Assembly: GCA_003539755.1 (NCBI GenBank)
Contig: DPOH01000309.1
Span: forward strand, 1-28,877
DNA: 28,877 bases
Direction: 5' to 3'
Origin: Clostridium sp.
Lineage (GTDB): Bacteria; Bacillota; Clostridia; Clostridiales; Clostridiaceae
Shown here: one piece after another, positions 14,277 to 21,796 of the stretch
Position numbering within the stretch: position 1 is the first letter of the stretch
How the letters are laid out: each line of letters begins with the position of its first letter
Notes under the pieces: generated by a model
What the model saw: the letters and a program-made list of their open reading frames with translations, nothing else
Told to the model about the DNA's origin: nothing
Databases searched by the model: none
Program-made: the position numbers and the translations under genes

Positions 14277-15722
14277 ATGGAACTATTTTCAAGTGTTTTA
14301 TCAGCAATTGACGATTTTGTATGGGGACCTGTAATGCTAGTTCTCTTAGTTGGAACAGGAATTTTCTTAACAATAAGATTAAGATTTCTTACTTGGAGGA
14401 ACTTAGGTTATGCTTTGAAGAGTGTTTTGAGCAGAGAAGCAAGAACTAAGAAAAGAGGAAGTGGTGATATTTCACCATTCTCAGCACTTATGACAGCACT
14501 TGCTGCAACTATTGGTACAGGTAATATAGTTGGTGTTGCAACAGCAATGGTTCTTGGAGGACCTGGAGCTCTTGTATGGATGTGGATTTCAGCAGCATTT
14601 GGTCTTACTTCTAAATTTGCAGAATGTATGCTTGCTATCAAGTATCGTGAAGTAAATGAAAATGGTGAAATGTCTGGTGGACCAATGTACACTATGAAAC
14701 ATGCTTTTAAGAATAAAGCATTTGGAAGTTTTATGGGATTCTTATTTGCATTATTTACAGTATTAGCTTCATTTGGTATAGGTAACTTAACTCAAGCTAA
14801 CTCAATTTCAGCTGCATTAACTCAAACATTTAGTGTTCCAGCTTGGGTAACAGGTGCAGTAATTACAGTTTTAGCTTTATTAATAATTGTTGGTGGTATT
14901 AAAAATATTTCAAAGGTATCTCAAGTTGTTGTACCAGGAATGGCAGTATTTTATGTAATAGCTGGTATATTCGTAATCTTAGGTAATATAAGCAATCTTC
15001 CAAGTGGAGTAGCTACAATATTCTCAATGGCATTTAATACTCATGCAGTAGCAGGTGGTGTTGGTGGTACTATTATGGTAAGCATGATGCAGTCTTTAAG
15101 ATGGGGTGTTGCTAGAGGTGTATTCTCAAACGAAGCAGGTCTTGGATCAGCAGCAATTACAGCAGCTGCAGCAACTACAGATCATCCAGTCCGTCAAGGT
15201 TATATTAATATGACAGGTACATTCTTTGATACAATAGTTGTTTGTACTATTACAGGTCTTGCAATTGCAGCTTCAGGAGTTTTAGGAACAGTAGATCCAG
15301 CAACTGGTGAATTAGTAACAGGTTCAGCACTTACAATATTAGCATTCTCAAGTGTTCTTGGTAAAGCAGGTGGAATATTAGTTAGTATAGGTATAGCACT
15401 ATTTGCATTCTCAACTATTATAGGATGGGAATATCACGGTGAAAAAGCATTCGAATATTTAGTTAAAAAACCAAAATACTGTATTATATATCGTATAATA
15501 TTCTCATTAGTTTCATATATTGGTGCAACTACAACATTAGAAATTGTATGGAATTTCTCAGATGTTATGAATGGTCTTATGGCAATTCCAAATTTAGTTT
15601 CATTACTTGCATTAAGTGGTGTAATAGCTAAGGATGTTAAGGAATTCCAAGCAGTTATTAAAGCAGAAAAAGAAGAAAAGAAGAGAGATAAAGATATGAT
15701 TGGTTCAGAAGAATTAGCTTGA
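14277..15722 (+). CDS. Alanine/glycine:cation symporter (AGCS family)
   Basis: 481-residue integral membrane protein, predicted about 10-11 membrane segments, importing alanine or glycine with Na+ or H+. The AGCS signature is clear: ISPFSALMTALAATIGTGNI near 62-81, GPGALVWMWISAAFGL near 92-107, the SGGPMYTM loop near 132-139, and RGVFSNEAGLGSA near 280-292. The C-terminus is a charged cytosolic tail. Ribosome site GGGAGG precedes the ATG at 14277. Its position after accC and its leader element shared with dat link alanine uptake to the D-alanine/D-glutamate branch. Whether the carrier accepts D-alanine cannot be told from sequence (some AGCS members do). Confidence 0.92.
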   Translation: MELFSSVLSAIDDFVWGPVMLVLLVGTGIFLTIRLRFLTWRNLGYALKSVLSREARTKKRGSGDISPFSALMTALAATIGTGNIVGVATAMVLGGPGALVWMWISAAFGLTSKFAECMLAIKYREVNENGEMSGGPMYTMKHAFKNKAFGSFMGFLFALFTVLASFGIGNLTQANSISAALTQTFSVPAWVTGAVITVLALLIIVGGIKNISKVSQVVVPGMAVFYVIAGIFVILGNISNLPSGVATIFSMAFNTHAVAGGVGGTIMVSMMQSLRWGVARGVFSNEAGLGSAAITAAAATTDHPVRQGYINMTGTFFDTIVVCTITGLAIAASGVLGTVDPATGELVTGSALTILAFSSVLGKAGGILVSIGIALFAFSTIIGWEYHGEKAFEYLVKKPKYCIIYRIIFSLVSYIGATTTLEIVWNFSDVMNGLMAIPNLVSLLALSGVIAKDVKEFQAVIKAEKEEKKRDKDMIGSEELA

Positions 15723-16101
15723 TATTTTAGGAGGGATAAATTGGAAAGAAGTGTTTTGACGATTTTTAAGTAAATAAGTTAAGTAAAGGAGGTGGTTTTT
15801 AGAAAGATGAGATTACTTATATATAAAGGAGTGATGTCTAGATTGAATACTATTCTTATTAAAGACAAATTAAGAGGAGGGGTGTTTAGATCAGAATTGA
15901 GAGCGTTGGGAATTCAATATTATAAAGAGAAATCTATAATGGGGTATAAAAGTAGAATGATTGAAATGAATTAAGGGGGGAAGAAGTAAAGAATAATATT
16001 AATTATATGTTTATAAATTAATATTACAAAGAAAAGGGAAAGGCATTAATAGCACTTAGTGAAAATGAATAGTAATGAATATAAATAATAGGGAAAAATA
16101 G
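15723..16101 (+). other. Purine-rich stretch with repeated ribosome-site-like motifs; doubtful 55-residue frame
   Basis: No recognised gene. The stretch is strongly purine-biased and carries at least five Shine-Dalgarno-like runs (near 15730, 15787, 15825, 15877 and 15976). One frame is open from an ATG at 15807 to a stop at 15972-15974 and would give a basic 55-residue peptide (MRLLIYKGVMSRLNTILIKD…). The GTG at 15792 overlaps its own ribosome site, and spacing to 15807 is long. A shorter TTG frame of 10 codons begins at about 15742. I recognise no family. It may be a decayed gene, or small-peptide genes. The AGCS transcript appears to run through it to the terminator at 16102. Confidence 0.3.
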
Positions 16102-16139
16102 GCAGTCAGAAGTTGTAAAGCTAATCTGACTGCTTTTTT
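16102..16139 (+). terminator. Intrinsic terminator, convergent with the AraC-type remnant
   Basis: GCAGTCAGA (16102-16110) pairs perfectly with TCTGACTGC (16125-16133), followed by six T at 16134-16139. On the - strand the same hairpin overlaps the last codons and stop of the AraC-type gene and is followed by an A/T-rich tail, so it probably serves both directions. Confidence 0.85.
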
Positions 16140-16879
16140 CTATGCCCATATAATAATGTTATTAATCTTTTCTTTACAGGAATCCACAATTCACAGAATA
16201 AGCCAGGTTCACCTTGTTCAAAATAAATTTCATAGTCAGTATTTTCAGTCTGCTCATAACTTGATTGAGGTAAAAATTCTTTGAAAAATCTGCTCCACAT
16301 TTCACTTATGCAGTCACCATTTTCACCATAGCATTTAAATACTACATATGTCATTGAAGGAACATTCCATATTTTGAAGCCCTTTGAGATAAGTTTATTT
16401 TCATCAAAGTCTATTGTATTTTCATCAACAAGTACACCTATTCCATAATCAAAAGTTTTTTCATTTTCTTTTGTAGGGCTGCATAAACCGTATAAGTCTT
16501 TTTGACCATCCTTACGTAAATTTCTTATTTCATCTACAAGATGTTTTACATGGCATTCACTCCAGAAGTCAGGGATATCGTGATTAGTTTCATCATTCAT
16601 TATTTCATTATTAAATGCACGAACCCTTGCAATAAATTTTTGAGATTTTGTTTCTTCAATTCTGTAATTCATAGTCTTTCCACCTTCTAATATTATTTTT
16701 ATTACTAAAGGGTTAAATGAACAGAGCTGAGTACCTTGTATTCTGGCAAGTTTAGGTGATACACCATGAAAACGCGAAAAGGCTTTTGCAAAACTTTCAG
16801 GAGTTTCATAACCATACTTGTATGCAATATCTATTACTTTGCTGTCAGTCATTTGAAGCTCCTGTCCTGCTAGAGACAA
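16121..16879 (-). pseudogene. AraC-family regulator with GyrI-like effector domain, 5'-truncated
   Basis: The open frame begins at a TTG (16879) already inside the first half of an AraC DNA-binding domain. The frame just upstream reads IFRRLSLAGQEL after an in-frame TAA at 16894-16892, so roughly the first 40 residues, including the first helix-turn-helix, are missing, and no AraC-like coding was found further upstream. The second helix-turn-helix remains (DSKVIDIAYKYGYETPESFAKAF). Residues from about 70 on form a complete GyrI/AraC_E_bind effector-binding domain. An internal ATG at 16672 has a good ribosome site (AAGGTGG) and would give a 183-residue stand-alone effector domain. So the DNA-binding function is probably lost, while the small-molecule-binding part may still be made. 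Confidence 0.7.
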
Positions 16880-17061
16880 TCTTCTAAAAATTTAGAATAA
16901 TTCATATTAATTTGCACACATGTTAAGTGTGATTTATAGAAACTGAATTATGGGTAAATACTATAAGAATTGATTTGTTTGTGCAATATAAATTAAAATA
17001 GTTATGTAGCACTATGAATTTTTCATATGCTTATTGATAACTTTAGCATTGGAGGGAACTT

Positions 17062-17604
17062 ATGAAGATTTTATTAGAATTATTTATTTCATTTTTTAAG
17101 ATAGGAGCTTTTACTTTAGGTGGAGGATTTGCAATGATTCCAATTATACAAAAAGAAATTGTGGACGATAAGAAATGGATAGCAGAAGATGAATTTCTTG
17201 ATATGGTTGCACTTTCACAGTCTGCACCAGGTCCTATTGCTGTAAATATAAGTGCATTTGTTGGGAAAAAGGTTCTTGGTGTAAAAGGTCTTATAGTAGC
17301 AGCTTTAGGAGCAATACTGCCATCATTTATTATAATAATATTAGTAGCATCAATATTTTTAAACATAGAAAACAATTCTATAGTTCTGAGAGTATTTAAA
17401 GGAATAAGGCCAGCTGTTGTTGCACTTATAGCAGTTCCAGTAATAAATTTAAGTAAAACAGCTAATGTAAATAAGAAAAATATTATAATACCTATATTAG
17501 CAGCAGTTCTTGTTGCTGGATTTAATGTTACACCTATACTTATCGTTTTAGGTGGTATAGCAATAGGGATAGTGGATGTTATGATTCATAAAGATAAAAA
17601 TTAA
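17062..17604 (+). CDS. Chromate transporter family protein, short-chain ChrA (first of pair)
   Basis: 180-residue membrane protein with the CHR domain: ISFFKIGAFTLGGGFAMIP near 9-27, EFLDMVALSQSAPGPIAVN near 50-68 and FVGKKVLG near 71-78, followed by about four more hydrophobic segments. Short-chain CHR proteins are half the size of the fused ChrA and are encoded as pairs whose members insert in opposite orientation. The partner lies 117 bp downstream. The family exports chromate, but in anaerobes without chromate exposure the real substrate may be another oxyanion. A GGAGGG ribosome site precedes the ATG. Confidence 0.88.
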   Translation: MKILLELFISFFKIGAFTLGGGFAMIPIIQKEIVDDKKWIAEDEFLDMVALSQSAPGPIAVNISAFVGKKVLGVKGLIVAALGAILPSFIIIILVASIFLNIENNSIVLRVFKGIRPAVVALIAVPVINLSKTANVNKKNIIIPILAAVLVAGFNVTPILIVLGGIAIGIVDVMIHKDKN

Positions 17605-17721
17605 TATGAATAATTAGTATTATGATTTTACAGAAGCTTAAAATATGTAATTATATTAGATGTATTTTATAGTGCAGATTTTAAGAAATATATATAATAT
17701 GATTGTGTTAGGAGAAACGAA

Positions 17722-18240
17722 ATGTTAATAAAATTGTTTTTAACATTCTTTAAAATAGGATTGTTTAGTTTTGGTGGAGGATATGCTATGCTTCCACTTA
17801 TTAGTCGTGAAGTAGTAGAGACACATCATTGGCTGACTTCACAGAGTTTTGCAAATATAATTGGAATAAGTCAGGTTACACCAGGACCACTTGCTATAAA
17901 TACTGCAACTTATGTAGGATTCAAAACAGCAGGAATCATAGGTTCAGCAGCAGCTACATTTGGGGTGGCTCTTCCATCTATAATTATAATATATATATTA
18001 TCTTTATTTTTAGATAAACATGGCAATAATAAATATGTAGGTGGAATATTAAAATACGTAAGACTTTGTGCTATAGGACTTATAGCAGCAGCAGCAATAA
18101 TGCTTAAAGATGATGTTTTTGCAAATATTCAAAGTGTACTTATATTTGTTGTAGCATTTATATTGAGCTTTAAATATAAGATGGATCCTATAAAATTAGC
18201 AATACTTTCAGGAATTGCAGGATTTATTATTTTTAGATAA
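17722..18240 (+). CDS. Chromate transporter family protein, short-chain ChrA (second of pair)
   Basis: 172-residue CHR-domain membrane protein, homologous to the preceding gene (both begin with a LFLTFFKIGLFSFGGGYAM-type helix and carry a SQ-x-(A/T)PGP-(I/L)A-(V/I)N motif, here ISQVTPGPLAIN near 53-64). It is expected to form a heterodimer with the first protein in the membrane. Ribosome site AGGAGAAA precedes the ATG. The 117-bp gap between the two holds no terminator, and a terminator follows at 18334, so the two likely form one transcript. Confidence 0.88.
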   Translation: MLIKLFLTFFKIGLFSFGGGYAMLPLISREVVETHHWLTSQSFANIIGISQVTPGPLAINTATYVGFKTAGIIGSAAATFGVALPSIIIIYILSLFLDKHGNNKYVGGILKYVRLCAIGLIAAAAIMLKDDVFANIQSVLIFVVAFILSFKYKMDPIKLAILSGIAGFIIFR

Positions 18241-18333
18241 TTAGTGATAGTATGAAGAATCTGTATTCATCAATTAATAAATAATTACAAAGATATAAAA
18301 ACTCATGTTATTTTACTATGAGTAGTTTTAAGG

Positions 18334-18368
18334 AGATATAACTATAATGTTATGTCTTTTTATTTTTT
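18334..18368 (+). terminator. Intrinsic terminator after the ChrA pair
   Basis: AGATATAAC (18334-18342) pairs with GTTATGTCT (18349-18357), one T-G wobble, 6-nt loop, followed by TTTT-A-TTTTTT. A second small hairpin (ACTCAT 18301-18306 with ATGAGT 18318-18323) lies just upstream. The rest of the 325-bp gap to the next gene is AT-rich with no further recognised signal. Confidence 0.75.
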
Positions 18369-18565
18369 CCTTTTAAAATATTTAAAACATTAAAAGTAAT
18401 TGAGTTTATAAGTATATGATTTTAATAATTAGGAAAGCTAGTTATAGGAAAAATATTGCTTATAAACTTAAAGTAATATGTGAAATATTTCAGTCAGCTA
18501 TTATTTTGTTGCTGGAGTATTTTATTAGAAGAGAAGTGTTTATTTAATTTTAAGGACTGATAAGA

Positions 18566-20122
18566 ATGAAGGATGTAGTTATTATTGGAAGCGGAATAGG
18601 GGGATTATGCACTGCAGTGAGGCTTTTAAAACAAGGGTTTAATGTAATAATACTTGAAAAGGAAAGTACTATTGGTGGAAAGGTTAATGTAAAAGAAGCA
18701 CAGGGATTTAGATTTGACCTCACAGCTAGCATACTTATGACACCAGATATATATAGTGAAGTCTTTGAATATGCAGGAAGAGATTATAGAAACTATTTTG
18801 AATTTATAAAATTAGATCCTATTTACAATGTTAATTATTATGATGGAGTTCAGTTTTATGCATATGAAGATTTAGATAAGATGAAGTATGAGCTTAATAA
18901 GCTAGAGAATGAAAGTGTAAGCTTCAAAATTAATTATGCTGATAGTAAATCTAAGAAATGTAGAAATCATTTTAATTCAAGTCTTTTTGAACAATATAAA
19001 GAATTTCAAAATAAATCTCTTAGAAAATATCTTATAACACAGAGAAAGCTTTTATGTAGGCCAATGATTAATTTTAGGGAACTTTTAAATAAGGAAGTTT
19101 TAAAATCATTAAATAAAATAAGGCCTATTAAAACTTCAGATAGATACATATGTAAAATCATAAATAATCATAAATTCAGAGATTATCTTTTATTTTTAAC
19201 GATGTACATAGGAGTGAATCCTTATGAAAGTTCCAATATATATACTATGATACCTGCAATTACTCATAATTATGGCGTTTCATATATTAAGGGAGGGGTT
19301 TATGAATATATTTCAGCACTTGTAAAGCTTATTTATGAAATGGGTGGAAAGATTGAAACAAATACTGAAGCACAGCAGATAATAGTAAAACATGATAGAG
19401 TTACAGCAGTTAAAACAGAAGACTTAATATATATAAGTGATATAGTGGTATGTAATGCAGATTATCCATATGCAGTAAGAAATTTATTTCATGAAAGTAT
19501 AGAAAAGAAGTTAGAAAGAGAAAATATAGTTAAAATGAAGGAATCTTCATGCTCTATATTCATCATATATTTAGGTCTTAACAGAAAGTTTAATGATCTT
19601 AATGTACATAATATTTATATAAGTAGTGAGTTTAAAAAATCCATAGAGCAGGCCTTTAAGGGAGAAATTCCAGAGCGTCCATCTGTATATATTTATTATC
19701 CGAGCGCAGTTGATGATACATTATGTAGTAAAGGAAAATCTGTTATGAATATAATGGTAAGAGTACCTAACTTATCTTATGAAAATATAACTTGGAATAA
19801 AGAAGATATAACTGGTTTAAGGAATAAAGTAATAGATGAAATCAAGAATATTAAAGGCCTTGAAGAAATAGAAAAGTATATAGAATATGAAGATTATTTA
19901 GTGCCGGAAGATTTAGAAAAGGTGTTTAACGCATATGAAGGAAGCGCATTTGGGTTAAGCCATAAACTTAATCAGAGTCTTGTATTCAGACCATCTATAA
20001 AGGAAAAGATGATTGATGGATTATACTTTATAGGATCATCTACTCATCCAGGAAATGGAGTATCTATAATAATTGATGGAACAAAGGTAGTAGTAGATAT
20101 TATATGTAAGGATTATGTATAA
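18566..20122 (+). CDS. CrtI/phytoene-desaturase-like FAD-dependent oxidoreductase
   Basis: 518 residues. The N-terminus has a Rossmann dinucleotide-binding motif (VVIIGSGIGGLCTAVRL, then an acidic residue in ILEKES) and the GGKV signature of the carotenoid-desaturase family. The C-terminus holds the second FAD contact, GLYFIGSSTHPGNGVSIIIDG near 486-506, also typical of CrtI/CrtN/CrtO. The central region (about 110-220) is long, charged and poorly conserved compared with CrtN. No phytoene or dehydrosqualene synthase gene and no other carotenoid gene is adjacent, so the substrate is open: a polyprenyl, an apocarotenoid or another long-chain lipid. The gene stands alone, between the ChrA terminator and the PTS promoter. 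Confidence 0.85.
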   Translation: MKDVVIIGSGIGGLCTAVRLLKQGFNVIILEKESTIGGKVNVKEAQGFRFDLTASILMTPDIYSEVFEYAGRDYRNYFEFIKLDPIYNVNYYDGVQFYAYEDLDKMKYELNKLENESVSFKINYADSKSKKCRNHFNSSLFEQYKEFQNKSLRKYLITQRKLLCRPMINFRELLNKEVLKSLNKIRPIKTSDRYICKIINNHKFRDYLLFLTMYIGVNPYESSNIYTMIPAITHNYGVSYIKGGVYEYISALVKLIYEMGGKIETNTEAQQIIVKHDRVTAVKTEDLIYISDIVVCNADYPYAVRNLFHESIEKKLERENIVKMKESSCSIFIIYLGLNRKFNDLNVHNIYISSEFKKSIEQAFKGEIPERPSVYIYYPSAVDDTLCSKGKSVMNIMVRVPNLSYENITWNKEDITGLRNKVIDEIKNIKGLEEIEKYIEYEDYLVPEDLEKVFNAYEGSAFGLSHKLNQSLVFRPSIKEKMIDGLYFIGSSTHPGNGVSIIIDGTKVVVDIICKDYV

Positions 20123-20197
20123 AAATTTACCAATATTAAATAGTATTTGCAATAAATAATTTAAGAGTGGTATTCAAATAAAAATGAAAATTGATTG

Positions 20198-20226
20198 TTT
20201 ACAATTTAATTGTACGATAGTATAAT
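20198..20226 (+). promoter_or_regulatory. Promoter of the beta-glucoside PTS unit with overlapping palindromic operator
   Basis: TTTACA (20198-20203) and TATAAT (20221-20226) have a 17-bp spacer. Over the -35 box and spacer lies a near-perfect palindrome TACAATT-T-AATTGTA (20200-20214, 7-bp arms, 1-bp centre), the size and AT-rich style of GntR-family sugar repressor operators. Binding would block RNA polymerase. No regulator gene or BglG-type antiterminator is in the window. Confidence 0.6.
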
Positions 20227-20353
20227 GGACTAAAGTTATTTATTCATAATTATTATTAATAAATAGATTGTTTATATATTAAAGTAAAATTCATAAGCAT
20301 AATTATATATCATTTAATATTATCAATTATAACTAGAATTAGGAGGTAGTAAT

Positions 20354-21742
20354 TTGAATTATAGTACTATTGCAAAGGATATTTTAAAAGGATTAGGTGG
20401 AAAAGATAATATAGCTGAAATTACTCATTGTATGACAAGACTTAGAGTGAAGATTAAGGAATATTCAAAATTAGATAAAGAATTTCTTTCTAAAATTGAA
20501 GGAGTTATTACTGTTGTAGAAAGTATGGGACAGATTCAAATTGTAATTGGAAATAAAGTTACAAATGTTTATGAAGCAATAATGAATCTTATTCCATCAG
20601 GACAATTAAAGCAAAAAGAAAATAAAGATAATGAGGATTCTACTGATAAGAATATATTAAATATTGTTTTATCTAAGATTGCAGGAATATTTACACCAAT
20701 CATTCCAGCAATTGCAGGTTCGGGAATGATAAAAGGAATATTATCTGTACTTGCCATGTATTTTATGAGTAAGCATGGAATTGATATAAAAGAAACTCAA
20801 TCATATATAATTTTAAATGCCCTTTCAGATGCTGTATTTTACTTTTTACCTATAATGTTAGCGTACACTACAGCAAAGGTATTTAAAGCAAATGAGATAA
20901 TAGCGATGATTTTAGGAGCAACTTTATGTTACCCAGCATTTACAGAGCTCATGACAGGGGCAGAACCTGTTGAGTTATTTGGAATTGGAATCACAAAAGC
21001 TTCATACACATCATCAGTTATTCCAATAATTATTTCTGTATGGGTTCTTTCTTATCTTCAGAAGTATCTTGAAAAATATATACCAGAAGTAATAAAGATA
21101 ATAATGGTACCAATGTTAAGTATGCTTATAATGCTTCCTGTCACTTTATACTTATTTGGACCTATAGGTATTTATATAGGAAATGGAATAAGTATAGGAT
21201 ATAGATACATATATGAATTTAGCCCTACATTATGTGGAGCATTTATAGGAGGAATGTGGTGTGTTCTTGTTATATTTGGAGCACATAGAGCACTTGTACC
21301 AATAGGAATAAATGATGTTGCCAAAACTGGAAGGCAGAATCTTTTAGCATTTGCAGGAGCCGCTAATTTTTCGCAAGCAGGTGCAGCATTAGGAGTTTTT
21401 CTTAAAACTAAAAATGAGAATTTAAAAACAATATCAATGTCGGCATCAATAACTGCTTTATTTGGAATAACAGAACCAGCTATTTATGGAGTAAACTTGA
21501 GATTAAAAAAACCTATGATATGTGCTGTTATATGTGGTGCTATAGGTGGAGGAATTATGGGCTTTGGTGGAGCATATGGTAATGCATTTGCCAATCAAGG
21601 AGTTTTAACAATACCTGTTTATGCTGCAGCTGGAACTACGGCATTTGCTAGTTATCTTATCGGATGTGCCATAGCATTTTTTGGTTCGGCATTACTTACA
21701 TATTTAGTTGGATTTGATGACATAGAAAGCAAAAATTTATAA
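20354..21742 (+). CDS. PTS beta-glucoside-type transporter, EIIBC
   Basis: 462-residue PTS permease of the glucose/sucrose/beta-glucoside superfamily. Residues 1-90 are the EIIB domain with the phosphocysteine in ITHCMTRLRV (Cys26). After a charged linker (about 80-95) an EIIC domain follows with about 10 membrane segments and the GITEPAIYGVNLRLKKP motif near 374-390. The C-terminal EIIA domain found in BglF-type fused proteins is absent, so phosphate must come from an EIIA encoded elsewhere. TTG start at 20354 with AGGAGGT upstream. It forms a unit with the GH1 gene 54 bp downstream, which shows that the sugar is a beta-glucoside such as cellobiose, salicin or arbutin. Confidence 0.9.
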   Translation: MNYSTIAKDILKGLGGKDNIAEITHCMTRLRVKIKEYSKLDKEFLSKIEGVITVVESMGQIQIVIGNKVTNVYEAIMNLIPSGQLKQKENKDNEDSTDKNILNIVLSKIAGIFTPIIPAIAGSGMIKGILSVLAMYFMSKHGIDIKETQSYIILNALSDAVFYFLPIMLAYTTAKVFKANEIIAMILGATLCYPAFTELMTGAEPVELFGIGITKASYTSSVIPIIISVWVLSYLQKYLEKYIPEVIKIIMVPMLSMLIMLPVTLYLFGPIGIYIGNGISIGYRYIYEFSPTLCGAFIGGMWCVLVIFGAHRALVPIGINDVAKTGRQNLLAFAGAANFSQAGAALGVFLKTKNENLKTISMSASITALFGITEPAIYGVNLRLKKPMICAVICGAIGGGIMGFGGAYGNAFANQGVLTIPVYAAAGTTAFASYLIGCAIAFFGSALLTYLVGFDDIESKNL

Positions 21743-21796
21743 AAGTATAAGGCTGATTTTAACGAAAAAAGGATTTGGATTAAGGAAGGATTAATT

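Noticed and set aside
17829..18017. 62-residue frame inside the second ChrA gene
   Set aside because: Out-of-frame overlap with a conserved membrane protein; Tyr/Asn-rich composition and no ribosome site.
18297..18329. Riboswitch from the two adjacent hairpins before the CrtI-like gene
   Set aside because: The first stem is only 6 bp and the second is an ordinary terminator for the ChrA genes; no conserved aptamer-like sequence was recognised.
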